From NCBI GenBank assembly GCA_900541865.1, contig UQLO01000044.1, positions 1-18,380 of the forward strand: 18,380 bases of DNA. Direction: 5' to 3'. This document shows, piece by piece, positions 1 through 7,395 of this stretch; positions within the stretch are counted from its first letter, which is position 1, and each line of letters opens with the position of its first letter. The notes under the pieces were generated by a model. That model saw only the letters and a list, made by a program, of their open reading frames with translations. It had not been told where the DNA came from and did no database searches. Source of the stretch: an uncultured Porphyromonadaceae bacterium. Its GTDB lineage: Bacteria; Bacteroidota; Bacteroidia; Bacteroidales; Muribaculaceae. Both the position numbers and the translations under genes were made by a program.

Positions 1-69
1 AGACTCGGTTTTTCCACTCCGAAAGACGAGTTCTTCAAACAAATCGCTAATTTTGCACTTGCCAGTTGA
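1..69 (+). CDS. C-terminal end of an IS30-like transposase (partial)
   Basis: Frame 1 is open from the window edge and ends with TGA at 67-69. It encodes 22 residues that include LGFSTPKDEFF and end ANFALAS. The 'LGF-TP-E/D-FF' pattern is what I know from the extreme C-terminus of IS30-family transposases, just after the 'NNRPRK' stretch of the DDE domain. The start and catalytic residues lie outside the window. An IS30 element would end with its terminal inverted repeat shortly after the stop. The stretch at about 64-90 is the natural place for it, but I cannot identify it without the other end. The call rests on a short tail only. Confidence 0.55.
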   Translation, partial: RLGFSTPKDEFFKQIANFALAS

Positions 70-120
70 ACCTACGACGTAATTTAAATCCGTCCTTCTC
101 TTCAATTTTATTACACATTA

Positions 121-152
121 TTTGGTAGATTTACGAATAGTTTGTAATTTTA
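121..152 (+). promoter_or_regulatory. Candidate Bacteroidales promoter for the HTH gene
   Basis: TTTG at 121-124 is followed after 20 nt by TAATTTTA at 145-152, a 7 of 8 match to the Bacteroidetes -7 box TAnnTTTG at the expected 19-21 nt spacing. Transcription would start near 159 and leave an AT-rich leader of about 70 nt before the ATG at 229. The surrounding DNA is AT-rich, which raises the chance of a random match. Confidence 0.4.
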
Positions 153-228
153 CGAGGCAAAGGTATAACAATATCACCGAATAGGTAATCTAATTAGCGT
201 TAAAAATATTTAATTAAACCGTAACTAT

Positions 229-528
229 ATGGCTAACTTAGCTTTAATTCGAGAATTGGTCGAAAAGAACAAGACCACAATCAGAGATCTTGCCAACAAG
301 ATCAACCGCAACGAGAGCACACTGCAGCACATGATCCGTAAGGGTACGACCAACACTACGACCCTGGAGCTTATCGCAAAAGAGCTTAACGTGCCTGCGG
401 GCATTTTCTTCGAGGGCTGGAGCGGCACCGATGAGGCCCGCAAACTGCGCGAAGAGAACGCTCATCTCAAACAGTTACTTGCTGAGAAGGAACGCACCAT
501 CAGCATCCTCCTTGCAGAGCGAAAGTAA
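229..528 (+). CDS. Small HTH (XRE-like) protein with C-terminal coiled coil
   Basis: This 99-residue protein is probably a DNA-binding regulator. Residues about 3-60 form a helix-turn-helix domain of the XRE/Cro type, with the pattern TIRDLANKI-NRNESTLQHMI typical of HTH helices 2 and 3, followed by a helix ending in VPAGIFFEG. Residues about 66-99 are rich in Leu, Glu and Lys with leucines at roughly heptad spacing (KLREEN-HLKQLL-EK-ISILL), so a dimerising coiled coil is likely. The ATG at 229 follows an AT-rich leader without a clear Shine-Dalgarno, normal for Bacteroidetes. The gene stands alone, between an IS30-like transposase tail and an intrinsic terminator, in DNA visibly AT-richer than the central genes. 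Its target is unknown. The fold is clear, the role is not. Confidence 0.8.
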   Translation: MANLALIRELVEKNKTTIRDLANKINRNESTLQHMIRKGTTNTTTLELIAKELNVPAGIFFEGWSGTDEARKLREENAHLKQLLAEKERTISILLAERK

Positions 529-541
529 TCTATTTCCCTAC

Positions 542-561
542 TTGTCGGCAATTTGTCGGCA
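542..561. repeat. Short direct repeat TTGTCGGCA x2, 11-bp period
   Basis: TTGTCGGCA occurs at 542-550 and again at 553-561. The copies are offset by 11 bp, about one helical turn, 13 bp after the stop of the HTH gene. The spacing would suit a pair of protein contacts on one DNA face, but two 9-mers alone are weak evidence. Confidence 0.35.
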
Positions 562-622
562 TTTACATCTACAAATTGCACCAGATTGGACTTTTGCCGA
601 TTCTGCTTGGTACCTCTACCCG

Positions 623-649
623 ATTCCCGGCTCGTCCGGGAATTTTTTT
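623..649 (+). terminator. Intrinsic terminator after the HTH gene
   Basis: ATTCCCGG (623-630) pairs with CCGGGAAT (636-643) around a 5-nt CTCGT loop, and the 3' arm runs into a T tract ending at 649. This is a textbook rho-independent terminator for plus-strand transcription. It lies about 95 nt after the HTH stop and also separates that gene from the convergent flippase. The minus-strand reading lacks a U tract after the stem. A G8 run at 695-702 lies between it and the flippase stop. Confidence 0.8.
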
Positions 650-711
650 GTTCCTATCCCCGGAAAGGCCGCGACGTAAATGCAAAAATAGGATGGGGGG
701 GGCGAAAAAGG

Positions 712-2241
712 TCAGCAGCGGCTTTTGCCGAGAACCTTGCTTTTGACTTTGGCGCGCATCGAAGGCGGAAGCACCCAAAAATACGAGAACAGGCCGAGCA
801 GAACAACATCGGCGCAACCTACAACAAAGAATCTCAGAAATCCTTCAGCCATCTCAAGGTGTATCCACAGGCAGACTGCAAACACACCCACCAAACCCAA
901 TGCTATCTTGGGCGTGCCCCGGAGAATGCTGCGGACACTGAGCGCGGGAATGAGCGAAACAAGAATGCGAAGGGCCACTACTACACAAACCACATCCAGC
1001 GCGAGCTGAATAATGTAGATAGTCGGCGGGGCGAACTTCTCACTGAACGCGAGCCAGCCAAATAAGACTGTGCTTACGGTCAATATGCCGTTGACCAGGC
1101 AGAAGGTACGGATTTTGCCTGTTGCGTTGATGCCGAACTCTATAATCGACAGCACCACTTCGAAGAACATCGCCACGCACAGCAGGCGACAGAAAATGGC
1201 GGCATACTCCGGACATTCTCCAAGCCATAGCGTCAGCACATACGGCATCTCCAGTATCAAAGTAATCACTATCATCCCGAGTACGAGGGTTGAAAAGCGG
1301 AAAGAGTCGGAAAGCAGCGATGCCATATCGCCGTAGGCTTTGAGGGCATAAGCCTTGATGATTTGTGGCTTGAAGGCGAGATAGACGTTGGCTGTAAACT
1401 TGTTGAGGTTGCTGCTGACGTTGGCGGCAATGCCTATAGCACCGTTGACGACAACCCCGAAAAAGAGGTTTGTCACCACATTTATTCCGGCCGGGCGCAG
1501 GGTATCGCATAAAGTTTTGAATAGATTCCAGCCCGAATAGGTAAGGAGGGTGCCGAAGAGCTTTCGCTGCCAAACAAAGCCGCTGCGGCACTCCGGGAAG
1601 TGCTTGCGGCAGTAGACAATGGTCAATATGGTGGTTACCAACGTGATTCCGAATACCAGGCCAGCGTAGAGTTCGAGCTTATTGCTGGCGATATATTTCA
1701 GGGCGAAGATAGCGGCAAGTTTGAGGGTGGTAGTGGTCATATCGACGATGGCGAAGACACCCATGCGTTCCCTCGCTATCACAACCGACATATAGCACAC
1801 CTGAAGTATCATCACGACTATAGTGGCAAGCGAAAATTGGTAGACCACAGCGGCCGCATGCTCCGATCCCTCGGGGATGTTGAGTTTATCCAAGGCAAAA
1901 TGGCCTAAGCCCTCGCCCACAAGTAAAATAAGAGCAGCAATGCCCGACACTATCACCATGGCTGTGCCGAAGGTGTCGGCCAGGCGCCGTCCCCCGTCGT
2001 CGTTGGTGAGCTCGTACGACATAAATCGCGAGAGCGCACTCGACATCGAACTGTAGAAAAAGAAGAAGAGCGCCGTGATGCTGCCCACAAGGCTGTAGAC
2101 ACCGAAATCGTCGATGCCAAGCACCTCAAGGACAACACGAGAATTGTAAAGCCCTACCGCGAGCGTATAGAATGTTCGCAAATAGAGCTTTATCGAGTTT
2201 TTGTAGAGTCGCTTGCGGTCTATGCCGGAGTCTTCGTTCAT
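712..2241 (-). CDS. Polysaccharide flippase (Wzx/MATE-like, MOP superfamily)
   Basis: This 509-residue, strongly hydrophobic inner-membrane protein has about 12-14 predicted transmembrane helices. It begins with a basic cytosolic segment (RKRLYKNSIKLYLRT) and a first helix followed by SRVVLEVLGIDDFGVYSLVG. That pattern (R-VL--LG--D-G-Y-LV) is typical of Bacteroidetes lipopolysaccharide/polysaccharide exporters of the MOP superfamily. Such proteins move lipid-linked oligosaccharides across the inner membrane for LPS, capsule or exopolysaccharide assembly. The length is normal for the family. No glycosyltransferase or polymerase genes are next to it, so its substrate cannot be guessed. It lies 130 nt downstream of the esterase gene on the same strand and could be read through from it or have its own promoter. 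A general MATE transporter is less likely given the N-terminal pattern. Confidence 0.85.
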   Translation of the reverse strand: MNEDSGIDRKRLYKNSIKLYLRTFYTLAVGLYNSRVVLEVLGIDDFGVYSLVGSITALFFFFYSSMSSALSRFMSYELTNDDGGRRLADTFGTAMVIVSGIAALILLVGEGLGHFALDKLNIPEGSEHAAAVVYQFSLATIVVMILQVCYMSVVIARERMGVFAIVDMTTTTLKLAAIFALKYIASNKLELYAGLVFGITLVTTILTIVYCRKHFPECRSGFVWQRKLFGTLLTYSGWNLFKTLCDTLRPAGINVVTNLFFGVVVNGAIGIAANVSSNLNKFTANVYLAFKPQIIKAYALKAYGDMASLLSDSFRFSTLVLGMIVITLILEMPYVLTLWLGECPEYAAIFCRLLCVAMFFEVVLSIIEFGINATGKIRTFCLVNGILTVSTVLFGWLAFSEKFAPPTIYIIQLALDVVCVVVALRILVSLIPALSVRSILRGTPKIALGLVGVFAVCLWIHLEMAEGFLRFFVVGCADVVLLGLFSYFWVLPPSMRAKVKSKVLGKSRC

Positions 2242-2298
2242 GCCTTTCGAGTCAGCTTCATATACTTTAACGAATCATCCCTCCTATTATTGCCCGCC

Positions 2299-2344
2299 GC
2301 TCCGAAAAGGAGCACCCCCGGCCCGAAAGACCGAGAAAGACCGA
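2299..2344. other. GC-rich hairpin and tandem 10-mer between esterase and flippase genes
   Basis: The 130-nt gap holds a small hairpin, GCTCC-GAAAA-GGAGC (2299-2313), and a perfect tandem duplication of GAAAGACCGA (2325-2334 and 2335-2344). The hairpin lies just downstream of the esterase stop, where a terminator would be expected. On the minus strand it is not followed by a T run, so it may only be a 3' stabilising stem. A T7 run at 2354-2360 faces the plus direction, where no gene is evident. Confidence 0.35.
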
Positions 2345-2371
2345 GGGCGCCCGTTTTTTTAGAGGTTCCCG

Positions 2372-5300
2372 TCAGCGCAACATAACCTTTTTTGCTGTAG
2401 TATTTCCGGCGGCATCGGTTGTGACGACGATGTTAACGCCGTGACGGGGCGCGGCAAGAAGATTGCCGCAGAGGTCATAACATCTTACAATTGTTTCGTC
2501 GGCCACAATTTCGCCGACACCGCTGTTTTCGGCGGCGAAAGCTTTGGCACTGAGGCCACCGAACTCATTGACGGCCTGCACGGCGTAGCGCTCGCCGGTC
2601 GGGGAGGTCGGCGCGAAGACCGTTTCGGTGGTTATGGCCACAACCTCATCGCCGCAGGTCACTACATAGCAGATTGCAAAGGGCACCTCGCTCCAGCTGA
2701 CAACGCCGTCGGAGCCAATTTGAACGTCGGGAGCCGCGCAAGCTTCGGTCTTAACGGCAGGCTGCCAGGCATCTTCGCCGCCTAGCACATTCTGCAGGGT
2801 ATACTCAGCCGCTTCCTCATCGGTGAGGAAATTCTTAGCTTTGCCTTCGACGCGTTCGTTGGTAGTTCGGTCTATATAATAATAGGTGTCCTGACGCTGA
2901 GAGAGGTCCAGGGGATTGCCGTCGGCATCAACGGTATTCCAATCAGCCCAAATCACCGGCAGACCGCCCATAGTCTCATACCAGCCTTTTGCAGGGATGG
3001 TAACCTCGGCGCGAGTGTTGAGGAATACGGTCTTGGGGAAGTTGTGCCAGGGTCGCCCGAGCCAAACACTGGTCTTGGAGGGGTCGCCCGGAGCCGTTAT
3101 GGTGCAGTCGCGGAAAACATAGCCCCATTTCACATCCTTGGCGTGGGAAGGTGCGACGATGAAGCCGCCGGCCTGCCGAACGATGTAGAGCGTGGTGTTC
3201 TCGATGTAGACGTCGCCGCTGTTGTAGATAAAGTCCACGGCACCTTCGATGAACGAATCCTTTACGTAAGCCCGGTAGGCGCTCTTACTCGGCGTTATCC
3301 AAGTGTCCTGGTAGGAAAGCATGGCCACGTTGTTGAAAATGGTACGGTCGCCGGCGGTATTAAGAGCGAGAGCCTGCGGGCCGTTGAGTTGCTGGTGGCC
3401 GTAGCTGTTTTCAATGGTGATGTTCTCAAAGAGGCAGTCGTTGGAATTTACTACCACGGTTGCGCCGACGCTGACGTGAACGGCATTGTCGCCGCCGCTG
3501 ACCCGTCCATCGGCGATAACGGTCTTTTCGCGGTCCTGGCCGATGATGTGGACGAAGGGTTTGTTGGCCGGAATATCGACGTGTTCCTCATATCGGCCGT
3601 TGTGCACGAAGATGAGCCACGGGGTCACGCTCCCGGTCGGAGCGGCGTCGACGGCGGCCTGCACGGAGGTGTAGTCGCCGCTGCCGTCGATGTCGACCAC
3701 GGCATCATAAAGTCTCGGCTGAGGCTGCGCACGCTCCATGGTGCGGAAAGAAAGTTCGACGGCGTCGGCAGGGTTGCCGTTGCGGTCGGTAACAACGCCG
3801 GGGGGCATCGCAAAGGTGTACTCGGTGCCGTAGCTCAGCCCGCTGTAGCGAAACACGGCGGTCTTGCCGGAAATGACGGGTTCAAGCTCCAACCCGCCAA
3901 GACTGGCCCGGCCCGAACCGGCCGCTATTTTCTCATCGAAGGTCAGAACTACCGAACCGGTCACCGAAGCACCCTCGGCGCCATTGGCCGGTATGGTCGC
4001 GGTGAGCACGGGAGGCACATCGTCGGCGCCGGAGGTAGCCTCGGCAAGAACAAATACATCGGAGATGTCAAGACCATCGTAATCGGTCTCGGAGCCAATC
4101 AGTTCGGAGTCAAAATCGGGATACCAGCGTATGTAGACCCTCTCAGCGTTGTCGGCTTCGGCGGGGAGGCTGAATTCGACTTCGGTCCAGCTGCGGTTGC
4201 CGGGATTCATCTCGCCAAGGTCGGTGTAGTTACGGCCGTCGGTGCTCCACTGCACCATAAAGCAGCTGTAGGTATTGTAAGTGCAGCTCAGGGCTGACGA
4301 AATGCGCAGAGAGGTATAGTCTTTGGCGCCGAAAGAGATTTCGTAGAAAAGTTTTTCGGTGCGGGCTTTCCATATTCGGGCGGCGTAGCGACCATTTTCA
4401 TCGCCGCGATTGACACCTCGCGCCAGCCACGACGAAGTCCGGCCCTCCTCGTTGTGGAGGCTCATAAGACCGGCGTTGTCGCTTTCGGCCTTGAAATCGG
4501 CGGCTCGCTCGGAGGCCGGATCGTCGTTGTGGAAGTCCCAGCCGACGATGTAATCCTCTGAGCTGAAGACTGCGGTCAACTCCCGGGGGTCATCCATGGT
4601 CACTATTCGCTCGGCGGAGGTGGTGTTGTCCTCCCAGTTGGTGAAAGTGAGGATGCGGTTGCCTGAGGCAGCGAGGCGCACTTCGGTTCCGGCCTCGTAG
4701 TAGCGCAAGCCGTTTTCGAGGTGACCTTCGGGGACGATGCTTACCATATAGTCTGCGGCACCGCCCTCGAGAGCGACGCTGAGAGGATAGACCGTAAGGG
4801 TTTCGTAGTCGGCCGTAAGGGCGATGTCGCGGGTGGCCGCAAAGGTGTAGGGATTGGCGGTTGAGACGATTTGTCCGTCGGCCGTCCAGCTTTTGAAGCG
4901 ATAGCCGAAATTTTCGGAAGCAGCCACCGTTACGGGAATATTTTCGTCGAAAGTGGCCGTATTTGGCGAAATGGTCACCACACCGGCATCGGGATTGGAG
5001 GACACGGCGGTGATGTGGTATTTTGCGGAAGCGACCTCGCTTCCGGACACCTTGCCCTCGATGACGACATCGTGGATGGTAAGCGTCTTGTTGTCGGCAA
5101 GTTTACGTATTGCCAGCCGAAGGATGAGTGTGTTGTTGTAGACCACCACGCCTTCCACGGGCAGTTCGAAGCGTGTCTCCTTCTCGGGAGTGTTGTTTCG
5201 GGCCGGAGCGAGGTCTTCGCCGAGAATGGTAATGGCATCGTCGACGGCAAGGGTCGCTTTTATCAGACCGCCGCCGGTGCCGTTGCGGGTTGCGTAGAAC

Positions 5301-7270
5301 GACACTTTTGAGGGCTGGAAAGTTATGCCGGCTTTGGGGCGCACGGCGAAGGTCAGGGAAGCAGCGTCTGTGTAGTCGGGTTGGTTGCTCATCGTTGGCC
5401 GAAAGTTAGTGCCGGTGCGGTCGGCCGGTTTGCCTGTGCCCTCCACGCTCAGATCGCTGCCTACGTTGAAGTCGGTGAAGGAAAAAGCGGCGCTTTGCGT
5501 ATCGGCGGCGGCAGGATTCTCAGCGCCTTTGTCGAGGGGCCAAGCGAGGTTAACTTCTGTAGCGGCATTGGCCACAAAACCCTTGACCGCCAAATTGCTC
5601 ACTCGCAGGCAGGCACCTTCGGCCGCATCCGTTGTCCAGGGATAGAGGCGTATTCTAAGCGTTTCGCCGGGGTTGAGAGTAAGGAGGATGTCACCCGTCG
5701 AGGCCTCGGTCATAGCATCCTGCGTCATAGCGGCCGGCGAGAAGAAGGTACGCGGGTTGGCGTAGTCGGCTTCGGCGGAATAAGTGGCGTGCATCTGCAT
5801 GCGGTCGGTGCCATACCCTCCTACTGAGAGCGAAACGCCGTTGATTGTGACCACTTTGTTCTCGGGAGCCGTGATGGTTACTTCGGCATACCTGTCGGGG
5901 TTTTCATCTATGTCGCCTGCCGGCCAATGGGCGCCGGCGGGGGCCAGGCGTACGGCCGCACCGTCGTATTCGGCCTCAAGACCGGTTGCCGCCAGAGGAC
6001 TTGCTGTGGCTGCATCTTCGGGGTCGACGGCAGGATGGTCGTTGTCGGCAAGAGGCCATACGAAACTGGCGGCGCCGCTGCCGGGAATAGGCAGTCCTTC
6101 GGCTGTCAGCGTCAGAGTGCTTTCGGTGTTTCCGGTCGCCAACGTCAGAGTTCCCTCTGCAACGCCTGTTTCGCTCACTGAGGTCCTAACGTAGAAAGTG
6201 TTGATTAAGGTGCCTCCTTCGTAAGCCAGATTGAGAGTCTGCGCCCAGCGCGATTTGTCGGTGCTGACCTCGAAGGGGGCAGAGGCGGCTACGGTGACAT
6301 TGCCCGCTTCCGGCGTCAGCCCGAAACCACTCACAGTGAACTCTTTGGAGAGGATATTTCCTGTGTAGGCCGTTCCGAGATTGCCGTCGTTGGGTGTGAG
6401 TGTGAGTCCGGCCTCGCCGATTATTATCTTGTCGGCCAGGATGTTCTGCTCGACCATGAGTTCGGCGCACTGGCGGGCGATGAGGGCGGCTCCGGCCACA
6501 CTGAGATGCGTTCCGCCCTGCCCGTCGGAGAGTATCTGTTTGCACTTGGCTTCGCCGTAGGCCACGAAAAGCTCGCGCGAAGACTGCGTGAGGTCGATGA
6601 AAGGGACTCCCATTTCCTGTGCCAGTGATTCCATCTGCCAGCGGTAGTCCATGGAATGGTCGTCGGCCGGCAGGGAGTTGCCTTTTGTGGGGCCTTGCGG
6701 AGTGAGCAGCTCGAAATTGTCGCCAAGGTCATGGCGCCCTGCTCGGCGAATATCGCCGTTGGCAAAATTCATGCGGCACACAGAGGAGGCAAGAATCGGA
6801 TTTGCGCCACATTCCCTGATTTCTTCGAGGAGCTTGCGAAGAGTTGCCACATATGTGGTGTTGGGTTTTGATCCGCGTTTGTCGACAGCGGCGGCTGCGG
6901 CGGCGTCGCCAATGGAGATATAGTAGTCGTAGAGTTCCTGACCGTCCATGCCGCCGTTCTTTTCGTCGTTGTGGGCGAACTGAAGAAGAACGTAATCGCC
7001 GGGCCGGAGATTTCTCTTTATTGTCGGCCAGTAAGCTTGGCTGTCGTAGAAACCGCGCACGTCCATGCCGCCCTTGCCTCGGTTGACGACCGTGATGTCA
7101 GGGCTGAAGAACGACCCGAAGTATTGGCCCCAGCCTCGCGTAGGGGTGGAACCATCGGTGGCATAGTCCGCCATTGTGCTGTCGCCGCAGGTGAAGAGTG
7201 TCTCCGACTGTCCCGCCAGTGGGAGCAGGGTCGCCAGGGCTGCAGCGAGCATTTTTTTGAATCTTTTCAT
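2372..7270 (-). CDS. Secreted two-enzyme pectin esterase: SGNH/CE12-like acetylesterase plus CE8 methylesterase
   Basis: This 1632-residue exported enzyme probably removes acetyl and methyl esters from pectin. I start it at the ATG at 7270. The in-frame ATG at 7306 overlaps the promoter -7 box and would add 12 odd residues before a good signal peptide (basic MKRFKKM, then a hydrophobic core). Residues about 20-285 are SGNH/CE12-like: block I GDSTMADY (Ser31), an oxyanion AHND (Asn101) and GGTHLS (His255). The usual DxxH Asp is Gly252. Residues about 290-750 hold beta modules, including two related ones opening with WPL. About 753-905 are two cysteine-free repeat domains, 906-1080 a carbohydrate-binding-like module and 1086-1180 a Big_5 Ig-like domain. 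CE8 spans about 1186-1515 with its active-site residues present: Gln1299, Gln1321, Asp1322 (SYQDT), Asp1346 (AVDFIY), Arg1406 and Trp1408 (LGRPW). An FN3-like module and a sorting-like tail (about 1585-1632) follow. No SusC/SusD pair is nearby. Confidence 0.9.
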   Translation of the reverse strand: MKRFKKMLAAALATLLPLAGQSETLFTCGDSTMADYATDGSTPTRGWGQYFGSFFSPDITVVNRGKGGMDVRGFYDSQAYWPTIKRNLRPGDYVLLQFAHNDEKNGGMDGQELYDYYISIGDAAAAAAVDKRGSKPNTTYVATLRKLLEEIRECGANPILASSVCRMNFANGDIRRAGRHDLGDNFELLTPQGPTKGNSLPADDHSMDYRWQMESLAQEMGVPFIDLTQSSRELFVAYGEAKCKQILSDGQGGTHLSVAGAALIARQCAELMVEQNILADKIIIGEAGLTLTPNDGNLGTAYTGNILSKEFTVSGFGLTPEAGNVTVAASAPFEVSTDKSRWAQTLNLAYEGGTLINTFYVRTSVSETGVAEGTLTLATGNTESTLTLTAEGLPIPGSGAASFVWPLADNDHPAVDPEDAATASPLAATGLEAEYDGAAVRLAPAGAHWPAGDIDENPDRYAEVTITAPENKVVTINGVSLSVGGYGTDRMQMHATYSAEADYANPRTFFSPAAMTQDAMTEASTGDILLTLNPGETLRIRLYPWTTDAAEGACLRVSNLAVKGFVANAATEVNLAWPLDKGAENPAAADTQSAAFSFTDFNVGSDLSVEGTGKPADRTGTNFRPTMSNQPDYTDAASLTFAVRPKAGITFQPSKVSFYATRNGTGGGLIKATLAVDDAITILGEDLAPARNNTPEKETRFELPVEGVVVYNNTLILRLAIRKLADNKTLTIHDVVIEGKVSGSEVASAKYHITAVSSNPDAGVVTISPNTATFDENIPVTVAASENFGYRFKSWTADGQIVSTANPYTFAATRDIALTADYETLTVYPLSVALEGGAADYMVSIVPEGHLENGLRYYEAGTEVRLAASGNRILTFTNWEDNTTSAERIVTMDDPRELTAVFSSEDYIVGWDFHNDDPASERAADFKAESDNAGLMSLHNEEGRTSSWLARGVNRGDENGRYAARIWKARTEKLFYEISFGAKDYTSLRISSALSCTYNTYSCFMVQWSTDGRNYTDLGEMNPGNRSWTEVEFSLPAEADNAERVYIRWYPDFDSELIGSETDYDGLDISDVFVLAEATSGADDVPPVLTATIPANGAEGASVTGSVVLTFDEKIAAGSGRASLGGLELEPVISGKTAVFRYSGLSYGTEYTFAMPPGVVTDRNGNPADAVELSFRTMERAQPQPRLYDAVVDIDGSGDYTSVQAAVDAAPTGSVTPWLIFVHNGRYEEHVDIPANKPFVHIIGQDREKTVIADGRVSGGDNAVHVSVGATVVVNSNDCLFENITIENSYGHQQLNGPQALALNTAGDRTIFNNVAMLSYQDTWITPSKSAYRAYVKDSFIEGAVDFIYNSGDVYIENTTLYIVRQAGGFIVAPSHAKDVKWGYVFRDCTITAPGDPSKTSVWLGRPWHNFPKTVFLNTRAEVTIPAKGWYETMGGLPVIWADWNTVDADGNPLDLSQRQDTYYYIDRTTNERVEGKAKNFLTDEEAAEYTLQNVLGGEDAWQPAVKTEACAAPDVQIGSDGVVSWSEVPFAICYVVTCGDEVVAITTETVFAPTSPTGERYAVQAVNEFGGLSAKAFAAENSGVGEIVADETIVRCYDLCGNLLAAPRHGVNIVVTTDAAGNTTAKKVMLR

Positions 7271-7303
7271 GAAATTAAAATTTTGTGCTTGAGCTTGTGC
7301 TTG

Positions 7304-7331
7304 CAAAGTTACACCGGCTCAGCACCCCAAA
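7304..7331 (-). promoter_or_regulatory. Promoter of the pectin esterase gene
   Basis: On the minus strand a perfect Bacteroidetes -7 box, TAACTTTG, occupies 7311-7304. A T-rich -33 region (TTTTTTTG, on the plus strand CAAAAAA at 7328-7334) lies upstream, with 16-20 nt between them depending on which T quartet is used. Transcription would start near 7297, giving a leader of about 27 nt to the ATG at 7270. This placement argues against the ATG at 7306. The leader carries short repeats of the AAGC(A/T)CAAG type. The T tract is flanked by CCCC and GGGG and could also form a small hairpin. Confidence 0.6.
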
Positions 7332-7395
7332 AAAGGGGTTAATTTCCGTGAAAAGGTGGTAAAATTTATCGGGCTTTTTTGTATGTTTTAATCAC

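Noticed and set aside
605..645. Possible tRNA 3' half or attachment site (GATTCCCGGCTCGTCCGGG)
   Set aside because: It resembles a T-arm at first sight, but the loop is 5 nt, no acceptor, D or anticodon arms pair, and the stem with its T run is a complete intrinsic terminator.
553..1065. 170-residue plus-strand frame after the HTH gene
   Set aside because: It runs through the intrinsic terminator and then antisense through the flippase 3' end, with no recognisable protein features.
3044..4297. 417-residue open frame on the plus strand
   Set aside because: It lies entirely antisense to the esterase gene. It arises from GC-rich codon bias and has no domain, no signal and low-complexity Val/Gly/His-rich content.
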